Assembly: GCA_035578175.1 (NCBI GenBank)
Contig: JAQMRL010000001.1
Coordinates: 55,637,553 to 55,701,552 of the forward strand
Length of the DNA stretch: 64,000 bases
Source of the DNA: Catonia carolina
Lineage: Eukaryota; Arthropoda; Insecta; Hemiptera; Achilidae
Reading direction: 5' to 3'
The position numbers and the translations under genes are program-made. Under the pieces are notes generated by a model. That model was not told the origin of the DNA, did no database searches, and saw only the letters and a list, made by a program, of their open reading frames with translations. Every line of letters starts with the position of its first letter. Positions within the stretch are counted from its first letter, which is position 1. This document shows, piece by piece, positions 50,301 to 52,220 of the stretch.

Positions 50301-51689
50301 CCCGAAGTTAAAAATTACTGTGAGAAAAGTAAAATTCCTTTTAAAATATTACTTACACTAGATAACGCATCATGTCATCCTCCACATCTAGATGATTTTC
50401 ACGCAGATATTAAAGTTATGTTTTTGCCCGCTAATACATCATCGTTATTACAACCGATGGACCAAGGAGTGCTAGCTTCATTAAAAAAATATTATTTAAG
50501 ACGTACGTTCAGACAGGCTTTAAAACAAACAGAAGGGGAGAACTCTAAAACACTCTCAGAATTCTGGAAACAATACAACATTTACGATTCTGTTAAAAAC
50601 ATAGGGGCCTCATGGAGCGAGATCAAACAATCAAACATGAAAGGTGCATGGAAAAAATTGTGCCCGTCTTTCTTTCCTGAAGAAGAAGAAACAGAAAATG
50701 AAGAGGAGGAAGTAGTAAATAATGTTGTAGAACTGGGAAATTTACTTAACTTGGAAATAGAGAAAGAAGATGTTTTTGGTCTTTTAGAAAGCCACTCGCA
50801 AGAACTTTCGAATGAAGATCTATTGGAATTAGAAGCAAACATATTGGAAGATAAAGACAGCGATGATGATGAAGTGCAACACTTACAAAAGCAGTTCACC
50901 AGCAAGAAACTAGCTGAAGGTTTCAGTTATTTGGCGAAAGCGTTAGAATGTTTTGAAGCGCAAGATCCAAGCAGTGAGCGATTTAAAAAAGTATCGGCAG
51001 GAGTTAACGACGCTGTCACATGTTACAAAATTATTTTGGAAGAAAAGAAACTTGGAACAGTTCAAACATCTATTCAAAACTTTTTTCAAACAAAGCCAAA
51101 GCTGTAAATATTGTAAAACCATCTTCAATATGTTTTAAATTTTTAAGAAAATGTTTACTTTTAATTTTATATTTTTGCTATTTTTTTATTTTTAATGGTC
51201 TTTTCTTTCTGTAAAAAGTATTCAATGTATTTATGTGTTAACTGTATTCAGTTGCTAAAAGTATATACAGTATGTATTAAGTTACTATAAGTACATATTA
51301 AAACCGAATAAAAAAATTTAACAGATTTTATCTTTATTTAGTTACTGATTACAATTTCACTAAGTATGCTAGTTTTTGTACGTTATGAAAAGCAATTAGG
51401 TCGCTAGTGTCCGCTACGAAATCTACTGACGTGTATTCCGACTTACGAACAATTCGACTTGCGAACACTCGGCCGGTACGCATTATGTTCGTAAGTTGAG
51501 GACCCCCTGTACTCTGTTGGTTTATATTGTAAGCATACTGGTTTACCCAAAACATTTGTTTAATTTGTAAAATTTTTTATGACTTTCAGGAAAAAGATGA
51601 AGGCTGCTGGTCAGTTTAGAAATATTGTACATCGAGCAAAGAAAGGTGCTAAAATTGGAAGAATTAATAAATTGAAAACTAAGAGATAA
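1098..51689 (+). CDS. RRP12: RRP12-like ribosomal RNA processing protein (22 coding exons)
   Basis: RRP12 is a nucleolar/nuclear HEAT-repeat protein needed for maturation and export of pre-ribosomal subunits, chiefly pre-40S processing. Coding exons: 1098-1227, 3381-3570, 11770-11896, 14131-14316, 14988-15104, 16950-17177, 19137-19372, 19786-20059, 20738-20902, 25853-25980, 27557-27689, 28629-28865, 30873-31099, 34350-34473, 38711-38990, 39668-39825, 42157-42419, 43143-43309, 45202-45381, 48233-48391, 48547-48742, 51590-51689. They sum to 4,005 nt, 1,334 residues, near the roughly 1,300 aa usual for animals. All introns are GT-AG and every phase joins in frame. Visible hallmarks are the basic N-terminus ([15 protein letters not shown]), the central helical-repeat/NUC173 region ([26 protein letters not shown]), [14 protein letters not shown], an acidic C-terminal tract, and the closing [20 protein letters not shown] then [10 protein letters not shown] polyadenylation signal AATAAA lies at 51716-51721. 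Introns are crowded with transposons, but no exon is broken. Exon edges are hand-read; RNA could add or shift a small exon. Confidence 0.95.
1228..2734 (+). other. RRP12 intron 1, proximal part: no recognisable feature
   Basis: AT-rich intronic DNA. Short open frames here (for example 1795-2028) show no protein motif, and I see no repeat with clear ends. Confidence 0.5.
2735..3346 (+). mobile_element. 5'-truncated LINE tail (Jockey/I-like C-terminus plus 3' end)
   Basis: An open frame at 2750-3049 reads like the extreme C-terminus of a LINE ORF2: [20 protein letters not shown], then [13 protein letters not shown], then NYAAYSPVN and [15 protein letters not shown]. This matches the pattern R-R...L..LYKL..G......L......P.R..R....F that follows the reverse transcriptase in many insect LINEs. 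It is followed by a T-rich 3' UTR and an (AAATA)n-type tail ending near 3346. The reverse transcriptase itself is missing. The element ends about 35 nt before exon 2 of RRP12, so its tail lies in the polypyrimidine neighbourhood of that acceptor. No target-site duplication was resolved. Confidence 0.6.
3381..3570 (+). CDS. RRP12: RRP12 coding exon 2 (residues 44-107)
   Basis: The acceptor is TTTTTCAACAG. The exon encodes a serine/acid-rich linker ending in the family motif [13 protein letters not shown], and ends in phase 2 at donor GTAAGC. A LINE tail lies just upstream and a hAT element begins 50 nt downstream. Confidence 0.9.
4069..5883 (-). CDS. hAT transposase (BED finger + hAT C-terminal dimerisation domain)
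   Basis: A 604-residue ORF if translation starts at the ATG at 5883, the MASCTKRK start usual for this group; the frame is open 12 codons further upstream but that extension is hydrophobic and atypical. An N-terminal BED-type zinc finger is seen at about residues 33-58 (C-x2-C in LCLICNE, then RRHYETKH). The RNaseH-like core contains ALDESTD and VTTDGGKNM, holding the expected catalytic aspartates. The C-terminus has [20 protein letters not shown], the hAT dimerisation block with its catalytic glutamate. The family catalyses cut-and-paste transposition. Relatives include ZBED/GTF2IRD2/SCAND3-like host-gene derivatives, but here the TIRs and TSD show it is still inside a transposon. Confidence 0.92.
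   Translation of the reverse strand: MASCTKRKVDFECRAFNKQWTQDYFMIDNNNKALCLICNETVAVLKEFNVRRHYETKHKSKYSNLTVKLRDDKIASLKNSLSVQRQIFTKQSQQNEAAVKASFKVSHILAKAGKPFTDGQLVDCILVSVEEICPDKRSLFNAISLSANTVARRTEDLGNNVFYQLKDACKVFEWFSIALDESTDINDSAQILLFIRGVNSDFKITEELADVHSMESSVTGEKIFAKISETISNLGLDFKPMRGVTTDGGKNMSGTKTGVVGNICNSVKTAGGIQPVIYHCIIHQQALCGKHIDVAEVMNVVVKTVNFIRSSSLKHRQFKHFLTEIDSAYPDVPYHCEVRWLSRGKVFQRFFELREVIDIFMTEQRHPVPELSDSMFVWKLAFLVDLTAHINFLNLKLQGENSSVCDLYWHVKAFRKKPILFEKHLGSMNFDHFESCQNLSALSTATFPKDYVLGIMSKLRQEFENRFEDFDRAAEDIQMFQNPFKYDIDKVPAEMQLEVIELTTNDSLNTDFQECYKEGNLLKFYSSLPEKDFKNIKNYARAMFSLFGSTYKCEQTFSKMKFVKSKYRSSLSDEHLKSILMIVTKKFDPKWAEILSGKQMQSSH
6127..6170 (+). repeat. Left copy of GACGTCAC-containing inverted repeat
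   Basis: Begins AAAGTGGTAGGGG and contains ATGTGCGACGTCAC then CGGCGCAA. It is matched in inverted orientation at 7937-7980 with about 80% identity by eye. The pair brackets the P-like fragment inside the hAT. Confidence 0.6.
6717..7338 (-). pseudogene. P-element/THAP9-like transposase C-terminal fragment, frameshifted
   Basis: Two adjoining open frames on the - strand make up one product. The first (7338 to 6916) starts [20 protein letters not shown] and contains [17 protein letters not shown], the signature C-terminal block of P-element and THAP9 transposases. The second (6914 to 6717) continues with [21 protein letters not shown]. The break is a tandem TACG duplication at about 6919-6926 that shifts the frame by +4 and creates a stop. 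The THAP finger and most of the RNaseH core are absent. It lies inside the hAT element, in the same orientation as its transposase, so it was either inserted into or captured by the hAT. Confidence 0.7.
7937..7980 (-). repeat. Right copy of GACGTCAC-containing inverted repeat
   Basis: On the - strand it starts AAAGTGGTGGGG and contains ATGTGACGTCAC then CGGCGCAA, mirroring the repeat at 6127-6170. These may be subterminal hAT repeats or the ends of a nested insert; no TSD was found beside them. Confidence 0.6.
8296..9380. repeat. TTAA-bounded interval with GGTAATATTACC palindromes (piggyBac-like MITE?)
   Basis: The left edge reads TTAACACATT and the right edge, on the other strand, TTAACATATT, as expected for TTAA-targeting elements. 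Inside, four near-palindromes of the type GAGGTAATATTACCTC occur, two near each end (about 8453, 8535, 9306 and 9346). No transposase is seen. The terminal match is short, so the boundaries are tentative. Confidence 0.35.
9381..11769 (+). other. Distal RRP12 intron 2: no recognisable feature
   Basis: AT-rich DNA without coding similarity or repeat ends that I can support. A 92-codon open frame at 10762-11040 looks like chance. Confidence 0.5.
11770..11896 (+). CDS. RRP12: RRP12 coding exon 3 (residues 107-149)
   Basis: Phase 2 entry completes a lysine codon. The conserved helix [16 protein letters not shown] and the TEYFGAL segment are seen. Donor GTGAGT follows in phase 0. The intron before it (8.2 kb) contains the hAT element. 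Confidence 0.93.
11897..14130 (+). other. RRP12 intron 3: no recognisable feature
   Basis: A short inverted purine/pyrimidine stretch occurs at about 12775-12815 (GGAGGAGGGG paired with TCCTCCTC). Otherwise nothing was recognised; the open frame at 12397-12603 (- strand) has no motif. Confidence 0.45.
14131..14316 (+). CDS. RRP12: RRP12 coding exon 4 (residues 150-211)
   Basis: The exon starts with ATG GCC ATG, but this is internal because the phase-0 acceptor TTTTTTGTAG lies directly before it. It encodes helical repeats ([16 protein letters not shown]) with donor GTATGT. Confidence 0.92.
14695..14811. repeat. Short inverted repeat, candidate mini-MITE
   Basis: TGCAGGATGCATT at 14695-14707 is exactly inverted at 14799-14811. 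The outer 16 nt of the right arm (GCAGGATGCATTATAA on the - strand) recur at 27395-27410 in intron 10, which suggests a dispersed element. Confidence 0.35.
14988..15104 (+). CDS. RRP12: RRP12 coding exon 5 (residues 212-250)
   Basis: Thirty-nine codons in phase 0 at both ends; acceptor TTTTGTTTAG and donor GTAAAA. It encodes the repeat [17 protein letters not shown] and ends [10 protein letters not shown], matching the family. Confidence 0.92.
15214..15262 (+). repeat. Dispersed sequence shared with 21089-21137
   Basis: GGGTTCTTTGAGGATCTGG followed by TTGT..ATAAATAA and CTTTCTTTTA closely resembles 21089-21137. It could be one edge of a solo LTR or other repeat; the rest of the two loci diverges. 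Confidence 0.35.
16729..16860. repeat. Long hairpin (51-nt arms, 30-nt loop)
   Basis: The arms at 16729-16779 and 16810-16860 are inverted copies with only three mismatches (48/51). The arm core is GTCATCAGGCTGAATAATT and the loop is 16780-16809. It lies in RRP12 intron 5, 90 nt upstream of exon 6. It may be a small foldback MITE; the transcribed RNA would form a long, nearly perfect stem. Confidence 0.75.
16950..17177 (+). CDS. RRP12: RRP12 coding exon 6 (residues 251-326)
   Basis: Seventy-six codons in phase 0. It encodes [14 protein letters not shown] and the conserved [17 protein letters not shown] and [13 protein letters not shown] segments of the HEAT-like array. Donor is GTAAGA. Confidence 0.94.
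17329..18316. repeat. TTAACCC...GGGTTAA-bounded interval (possible piggyBac-type MITE)
   Basis: The 988-bp interval starts TTAACCC and ends GGGTTAA, the TTAA target plus CCC/GGG termini typical of piggyBac-like elements. No transposase remnant and no longer TIR is visible. A 984-bp interval with the same termini lies at 47084-48067. TTAACCC is short enough to occur by chance. Confidence 0.25.
18697..19081 (+). mobile_element. SINE-like element (family 3), copy A, with 11-bp TSD
   Basis: A 385-bp retroposon flanked by the identical direct repeat ATGGAGTGTCT at 18686-18696 and 19082-19092. It starts GTTGTTGTTTAGGTC, has the pol-III-box-B-like GGTTTGAACTT early on, and ends CTGTTATGGGCAG with no poly(A). 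Copies in the same orientation lie at 29055-29427 and 62735-63137. The TSD length fits LINE-mediated retroposition. No coding capacity is seen. Confidence 0.8.
19137..19372 (+). CDS. RRP12: RRP12 coding exon 7 (residues 327-405)
   Basis: Contains [20 protein letters not shown] and [14 protein letters not shown], one of the most conserved RRP12 blocks, at the start of the NUC173 region. It ends in phase 2 (CG) at GTGAGT. Confidence 0.95.
19373..20737 (+). other. RRP12 introns 7 and 8 share a short repeat
   Basis: Excluding exon 8 (19786-20059), the introns are mostly featureless, but an identical 21-nt string beginning GTTAAAGGTCTTCACAAT occurs in intron 7 (about 19572) and intron 8 (about 20476). 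It is followed by weaker similarity (GAAGTATGAG, AATTTTTCTT), suggesting two decayed copies of a small repeat. Confidence 0.4.
19786..20059 (+). CDS. RRP12: RRP12 coding exon 8 (residues 405-496)
   Basis: Completes an arginine codon across the junction. It encodes the NUC173-region segment with [20 protein letters not shown] and the conserved [18 protein letters not shown]. Donor GTATGT in phase 0. Confidence 0.95.
20738..20902 (+). CDS. RRP12: RRP12 coding exon 9 (residues 497-551)
   Basis: Fifty-five codons ending [13 protein letters not shown], a family signature. The donor GTTGGT is weak but frame and homology support it. It is followed by a 4.95-kb, transposon-filled intron. Confidence 0.94.
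21089..21137 (+). repeat. Dispersed sequence shared with 15214-15262
   Basis: AGGGTCTTTCAGGATTTGG then TTGTAATAAATAATAAACAA matches the intron 5 copy. The next 400 nt are GC-richer than their surroundings and have no recognised product; this may be part of a solo LTR. Confidence 0.35.
21830..23555 (+). mobile_element. 5'-truncated non-LTR retrotransposon (LINE)
   Basis: Contains a reverse transcriptase ORF and a downstream ORF2 C-terminus, then a 3' region with AATAAA-like signals and an (AAT/ATT)n tail ending near 23550. Upstream of the main ORF, another frame reads [16 protein letters not shown], the usual lead-in to the RT; a T/C homopolymer at about 21888-21901 separates the two frames. 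The element lacks its endonuclease. Its frame decays after 22872. It sits in RRP12 intron 9. Confidence 0.8.
21877..22872 (+). pseudogene. LINE reverse transcriptase fragment
   Basis: A 331-codon open frame with the RT motifs in order: [14 protein letters not shown], motif [14 protein letters not shown], motif [21 protein letters not shown], motif [10 protein letters not shown], and the thumb-side [13 protein letters not shown]. The catalytic FADD is intact. It is truncated at both ends: the N-terminal part and endonuclease are absent, and the frame closes before the C-terminal [14 protein letters not shown] segment found further on in another frame. It would copy RNA to DNA if complete; here it is a remnant. 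Confidence 0.85.
23556..24329 (+). other. Intron 9 segment: no recognised feature
   Basis: AT-rich. The part 23740-23960 is slightly GC-richer but shows no coding similarity or repeat ends I can support. Confidence 0.4.
24330..25070 (-). mobile_element. Penelope-like element remnant with direct repeats
   Basis: A - strand frame (24869-24621) ends with [20 protein letters not shown], and a one-base shift then gives NNLEILDK. This resembles the C-terminal GIY-YIG endonuclease region of Penelope-like elements (pattern F..H....NHT...I...LEIL). It is flanked by direct repeats at about 24337-24450 and 24940-25055, each carrying AACAGTAAACACTTA, GCNCTTTC and ACATCTTCA, like the pseudo-LTRs of these elements. 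The reverse transcriptase is missing. Assignment rests on motif memory and is tentative. Confidence 0.45.
25140..25515 (-). mobile_element. LINE C-terminal fragment
   Basis: On the - strand the frame reads [19 protein letters not shown] then [16 protein letters not shown]. This matches the LINE at 59.4-60.6 kb, which has FYGHIMRLPDRRLTKKIVK and GEWIRNVKKDLEMANI. It therefore belongs to the same LINE clade but is an independent, 5'-truncated copy, lying next to the Penelope-like remnant. Confidence 0.65.
25650..25697 (+). repeat. (TTAGG)-like run followed by (ATT)n microsatellite
   Basis: Three to four units of GGTTA (the insect telomere pentamer TTAGG) are followed by an ATT trinucleotide run at about 25675-25697. 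It is too short to be telomeric; short interstitial runs of this unit are common in insects. Confidence 0.7.
25853..25980 (+). CDS. RRP12: RRP12 coding exon 10 (residues 552-594)
   Basis: Encodes [19 protein letters not shown] and [10 protein letters not shown], the conserved RSWLLPVIR-type block. Acceptor TTTTGCAG; exit in phase 2 at GTATAA. Confidence 0.93.
26334..26440. repeat. Hairpin with 36-nt arms
   Basis: The arm at 26334-26369 (ending AGCTGCCCTGATCA) is inverted at 26405-26440, with three mismatches over 36 nt and a 35-nt loop. The inner 14 bp pair perfectly. It lies in RRP12 intron 10 at the end of the repeat at 26441-27370. It could be the tip of that element or a separate small foldback. 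Confidence 0.7.
26441..27370 (-). repeat. Dispersed repeat R1, copy 1 (inverted relative to copy 2)
   Basis: On the - strand it starts TACTTTCTCTTGCCTATATG, then GGAAGGAAAGTATTG, and ends near AGATTTTTTAATATAAATTT. It is homologous throughout to 33159-33955, which is in the opposite orientation, except for about 147 nt (26467-26613) present only here. It includes a (CA)n tract at about 27215-27233. Short open frames look like chance. Superfamily not recognised. Confidence 0.75.
27557..27689 (+). CDS. RRP12: RRP12 coding exon 11 (residues 594-638)
   Basis: Encodes [20 protein letters not shown] then DIAKSFP, matching the family's WTLLPGFC-type block. Phase 2 in, phase 0 out. First of three exons lying between the inverted intronic repeats. 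Confidence 0.93.
27690..28628 (+). other. RRP12 intron 11: no recognisable feature
   Basis: AT-rich; nothing supported. Confidence 0.45.
28629..28865 (+). CDS. RRP12: RRP12 coding exon 12 (residues 639-717)
   Basis: Encodes [19 protein letters not shown] and [16 protein letters not shown], a strongly conserved RRP12 block. Acceptor TATTTCAG, donor GTAAGG, phase 0 at both ends. Confidence 0.95.
29055..29427 (+). mobile_element. SINE-like element (family 3), copy B, with 12-bp TSD
   Basis: Flanked by TATATTATATAT at 29043-29054 and 29428-29439. It starts GTTGTTTAGGTCATCAGCC, carries GGTTTGAACCTG, and ends CACTCCACCTGTCTG. Clearly the same family as 18697-19081 and 62735-63137. It lies in RRP12 intron 12. 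Confidence 0.8.
29600..30015 (+). pseudogene. Degenerate LINE reverse transcriptase fragment
   Basis: From 29629 the frame reads [20 protein letters not shown], then [20 protein letters not shown], the standard RT lead-in (K..ER....RI...L...Q.GFR.GR.T..AI). It stops at a TGA about 29788. After a gap the RT motif B region continues with [19 protein letters not shown]. The block with the first catalytic aspartate is deleted. It differs from the LINE at 21.8 kb. Confidence 0.75.
30725..30852. repeat. Foldback MITE (family M1), copy 1
   Basis: Inverted arms: CCAAATACACATTAGATGAC and, on the other strand, CCAAACACACAATAGGTGAC, with an internal AAAGGACCTATTG. A fuller copy lies at 59136-59374 and a decayed one near 34655-34765. 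It ends 20 nt before exon 13 of RRP12. Confidence 0.55.
30873..31099 (+). CDS. RRP12: RRP12 coding exon 13 (residues 718-793)
   Basis: Encodes [19 protein letters not shown] and further helical repeat ([14 protein letters not shown]). Ends in phase 2 at GTGAGT. A degenerate mariner sequence begins about 130 nt downstream. Confidence 0.93.
31231..31960 (-). pseudogene. Degenerate mariner-like transposase
   Basis: With stops and shifts ignored, the - strand reads [26 protein letters not shown] and VTGDKTWI. The last is the region of the first catalytic aspartate of mariner transposases, after the usual LTDEHK linker. Upstream a weaker trace of the N-terminal helix-turn-helix is present. The C-terminal half with the second and third catalytic residues is absent. 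It is unrelated in detail to the mariner at 52.2 kb. Confidence 0.55.
31986..32400. mobile_element. MITE with 27-bp TIRs and TA target site
   Basis: The ends are TAGTAGAATTAAAAGTAAAA and, on the other strand, TAGTTGAGTTAAAAGTAAAA; both continue with CAAACCT (25 of 27 identical), flanked by TA at 31984-31985 and 32401-32402. The 415-bp interior is GC-richer than its surroundings and has no transposase. TA duplication suggests the Tc1/mariner group. Confidence 0.7.
33159..33955 (+). repeat. Dispersed repeat R1, copy 2
   Basis: Starts TACTTTGTCTTGCCTAAATG, then GGAAGGAAAGTATTG, and follows the intron 10 copy (inverted, 26441-27370) to about 33955. It lacks about 147 nt present in copy 1. It lies in RRP12 intron 13, so exons 11-13 sit between the two inverted copies. 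Confidence 0.75.
34350..34473 (+). CDS. RRP12: RRP12 coding exon 14 (residues 793-834)
   Basis: Completes the arginine codon and encodes [20 protein letters not shown] plus a serine-rich end ([12 protein letters not shown]). Donor GTAAGT in phase 0. Confidence 0.9.
34655..34765. repeat. Decayed MITE M1 copy
   Basis: ATTGCAACTGAAGGTGAATA, GATATC, ACTTATTG and TATTGTGTATTTGGTGG match the right half of the M1 copy at 59136-59374. Ends uncertain. Confidence 0.4.
35302..35368 (+). repeat. (CT)n microsatellite, about 67 nt
   Basis: An uninterrupted TC/CT dinucleotide run in RRP12 intron 14. The open frame across it is an artefact of the repeat. Confidence 0.97.
35369..36382 (+). other. Intron 14 segment: no recognised feature
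   Basis: No coding similarity or terminal repeats recognised before the miniature LTR element. Confidence 0.4.
36387..37292 (+). repeat. 5' LTR of miniature element (906 bp)
   Basis: Starts TGTCACCACCACCCC and ends CATCCGGTGACA. A TATA box lies at about 36574-36587. A segment from about 36645 to 36910 has no counterpart in the 3' LTR. Open frames here reflect high GC content, not genes. Confidence 0.9.
37295..37313 (+). other. Primer-binding site
   Basis: TGGCGCCCGAACGTGGGGC, two nucleotides past the 5' LTR, is of the TGGCGCCC type used by elements primed with a tRNA 3' end (tRNA-Lys-like). It marks the start of minus-strand DNA synthesis. Confidence 0.85.
37466..37478 (+). other. Polypurine tract
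   Basis: AGTGGGGGGGAAT-like purine run immediately before the 3' LTR, the expected plus-strand primer position. Confidence 0.8.
37479..38117 (+). repeat. 3' LTR of miniature element (639 bp)
   Basis: Starts TGACACCGCCACCCC and ends CATCCGGTGACA. Nearly identical to the 5' LTR where aligned, including the TATATAAAGAGCGC box at about 37666, but with a roughly 270-bp deletion and a different short junction near 37690-37750. Confidence 0.9.
38711..38990 (+). CDS. RRP12: RRP12 coding exon 15 (residues 835-928)
   Basis: Begins [14 protein letters not shown], the family's PRLKCLLHI block, and continues with ARM-like helices ([20 protein letters not shown]). Phase 1 exit at GTAAGT. Confidence 0.95.
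38991..39667 (+). other. RRP12 intron 15: only a short palindrome
   Basis: ACTTGTACAGTTGTACAAGT at about 39499-39518 is an inverted repeat with a 2-nt centre. Nothing else supported. Confidence 0.45.
39668..39825 (+). CDS. RRP12: RRP12 coding exon 16 (residues 928-980)
   Basis: Encodes [20 protein letters not shown] then [11 protein letters not shown], the conserved ALGFIK region. Phase 1 in, phase 0 out at GTAAGT. Confidence 0.93.
39826..42156 (+). other. RRP12 intron 16: one short direct repeat
   Basis: A string containing GAAAACTCAAAAGTTAGAAT occurs twice, at about 41900 and 41951. No other feature recognised. Confidence 0.45.
42157..42419 (+). CDS. RRP12: RRP12 coding exon 17 (residues 981-1068)
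   Basis: Encodes [20 protein letters not shown] and [20 protein letters not shown], the end of the helical array and the basic segment that precedes the acidic tail. Donor GTACAC in phase 2. Confidence 0.94.
42889..43075 (+). repeat. tRNA-derived SINE (family 1), copy 2
   Basis: Box-A-like GTAGTCTAGTGG at about 42901 and box-B-like GGTTTGATTCTT at about 42949, then the family body: AGTCTGAAAA, CCACCTTTCCATAAC and TGTTGATACAACTTTAAA. It lies in RRP12 intron 17, just before the TA repeat and exon 18. Confidence 0.6.
43143..43309 (+). CDS. RRP12: RRP12 coding exon 18 (residues 1068-1124)
   Basis: Acidic-then-basic low-complexity tail: [20 protein letters not shown], a lysine run, and [13 protein letters not shown], matching the conserved DDILADSEDE and WL(R/K)E pattern. 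The acceptor lies just after a short TA microsatellite at 43107-43128. Confidence 0.92.
43769..43914 (+). pseudogene. MADF-domain protein N-terminus (Harbinger accessory gene remnant)
   Basis: The first 25 codons give the start of a MADF (Myb/SANT-like) domain: [19 protein letters not shown]. After one frame change, [14 protein letters not shown] continues it. MADF/Myb-like partners help Harbinger transposases bind DNA. The remainder is deleted. Confidence 0.65.
43967..44170 (-). pseudogene. Probable Harbinger transposase N-terminus
   Basis: Sixty-seven codons, lysine/arginine-rich, ending [20 protein letters not shown]. Position inside Harbinger TIRs supports a transposase 5' end; the DDE core is absent. 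Identification depends mainly on context. Confidence 0.5.
44613..44770 (+). repeat. tRNA-derived SINE (family 2), copy 1
   Basis: Box-B-like GGTTTGATTCC at 44669-44679; body with CTTTCACTGTCTGCATTAGC, then AACAGTTGGATGTTAAACC and an A-rich end. The same body occurs on the - strand at 60168-60355, where TSDs prove it is an insertion. Confidence 0.65.
45202..45381 (+). CDS. RRP12: RRP12 coding exon 19 (residues 1124-1184)
   Basis: Contains [20 protein letters not shown], the family's FK.. DGRLII signature, followed by an acidic/basic stretch. Phase 1 at both ends. Confidence 0.94.
45623..46551 (+). mobile_element. Pogo/Tigger-like deletion derivative
   Basis: Ends TACAGTATAACTT and, on the other strand, TACAATCTAACCT, both leading to TTAATGGAAT; TA lies at each edge. 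A + strand frame at 45925-46190 reads [38 protein letters not shown] and, after a shift, [12 protein letters not shown], resembling the C-terminal tail of Tigger-type transposases. The DDE core is absent. Confidence 0.55.
47084..48067. repeat. TTAACCC...GGGTTAA-bounded interval (possible piggyBac-type MITE)
   Basis: 984 bp between TTAACCC and GGGTTAA in RRP12 intron 19. No transposase remnant. The inner sequence next to the right end (AATGAGAACAGAGATTTTTA on the - strand) does not match the left end, so evidence is limited to the termini. Confidence 0.25.
48233..48391 (+). CDS. RRP12: RRP12 coding exon 20 (residues 1184-1237)
   Basis: Begins with an aspartate/glutamate run ([13 protein letters not shown]), then a basic [12 protein letters not shown] patch likely to serve nuclear localisation. 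Exits in phase 1; donor GTGATA is non-consensus but the next exon continues in frame 155 nt later. Confidence 0.88.
48547..48742 (+). CDS. RRP12: RRP12 coding exon 21 (residues 1237-1302)
   Basis: Encodes [27 protein letters not shown] and [10 protein letters not shown], diagnostic for the RRP12 C-terminus. Phase 2 exit at GTATGT; the following intron holds the intact Tigger element. Confidence 0.96.
49021..51511 (+). mobile_element. Intact Tigger (pogo-group) DNA transposon
   Basis: Terminal inverted repeats CAGTGGGTCCTCGACTTACG and, on the other strand, CAGGGGGTCCTCAACTTACG; both continue AACAT. TA lies at 49021-49022 and 51510-51511. The element (2.49 kb) lies in RRP12 intron 21 in the sense orientation and carries one uninterrupted transposase ORF, so it may be recent. 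Confidence 0.93.
49437..51107 (+). CDS. Tigger/pogo-type transposase (TIGD1-like)
   Basis: 556 residues from the ATG at 49437, chosen because MSDKRKAT starts the family domain; the frame is open upstream to 49347. Domains: N-terminal CENP-B/psq helix-turn-helix at about 18-60 ([20 protein letters not shown]), CENP-B-type second helix-turn-helix at about 85-150 with [11 protein letters not shown], and a DDE core with [24 protein letters not shown] and LLQPMDQGV. The second and third aspartates are 32 residues apart (DD32D, as in Tigger). An acidic tail follows, ending [15 protein letters not shown]. It would cut and paste at TA. Domesticated relatives exist, but TIRs and TA duplications mark this as a transposon. 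Confidence 0.95.
   Translation: MSDKRKATTNAGLCKEKKRKTFTMEDKVKIIKRVEKGEKISDVARVFSVNRSTVATIIKDKLRILHHVKSGVPIKSTIISKKRGSLIEEMETLLLLWIEDQQQRKVPISLNLIQEKATSLYEDLKEKRGGNSNDKFMASHGWFNRFKIRSNLHNIKVTGEAASADTEAAGLFPNTFHQVIIEGEYLPQQIFNIDETGIFWKKMPDRTYISREEKSMPGYKAAKDRLTLLVGGNLSGDFKLKPLLVYRSENPRALKNISKESLPVVWKSNKKAWVTQILFEDWFKHNFVPEVKNYCEKSKIPFKILLTLDNASCHPPHLDDFHADIKVMFLPANTSSLLQPMDQGVLASLKKYYLRRTFRQALKQTEGENSKTLSEFWKQYNIYDSVKNIGASWSEIKQSNMKGAWKKLCPSFFPEEEETENEEEEVVNNVVELGNLLNLEIEKEDVFGLLESHSQELSNEDLLELEANILEDKDSDDDEVQHLQKQFTSKKLAEGFSYLAKALECFEAQDPSSERFKKVSAGVNDAVTCYKIILEEKKLGTVQTSIQNFFQTKPKL
51590..51689 (+). CDS. RRP12: RRP12 coding exon 22 (residues 1302-1334, stop)
   Basis: Basic terminal segment [20 protein letters not shown] and ending in KTKR, then TAA at 51687-51689. 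AATAAA lies 27 nt after the stop. Confidence 0.94.
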
Positions 51690-51715
51690 ACTTGTGAATT
51701 ATAAAAATTTTATAA

Positions 51716-51721
51716 AATAAA
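51716..51721 (+). terminator. RRP12 polyadenylation signal
   Basis: AATAAA 27 nt after the RRP12 stop codon, followed by T-rich sequence. Confidence 0.75.
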
Positions 51722-52220
51722 AATGTAATTTTCTTTTATTTCAAATTCTCTTAAGGTAAGAATGATTACATCTCGAATATTAACCACTTTTCCAGTATAC
51801 TCAACTTCAAGGTACTATTACTTTGTTCACGCGTACTATGAAAGTGATACACATGGTTTAAAACATCGAATTGACTGTGCATAAAATATATACGCACGGC
51901 CTGTGGATGGGTACGGCCACGTGTATCATATTTATGCACACGGCAGTTAACGCGTAAAAATAAAATCCTTCTATGGCGTATTGAAGGTAAAATTAGTATG
52001 TACCTTTTGGCAGCTAAAATGTTAAATAGTTTTATCTTAATCATCAATATACTGACTATAGTGACTAGTAATAACCAAATTTTTCAGCAACAGTAATAAG
52101 GTTTATGTATTGGGCGTTTGGTGAAATTTTAATTTTCTCTATTTGATAAATTGTTGGTGGATGATAAACAACTTCTTTTAAAGATTTACTGGAAGTTTAA
52201 AAAATTCAAATTGATGTAAC

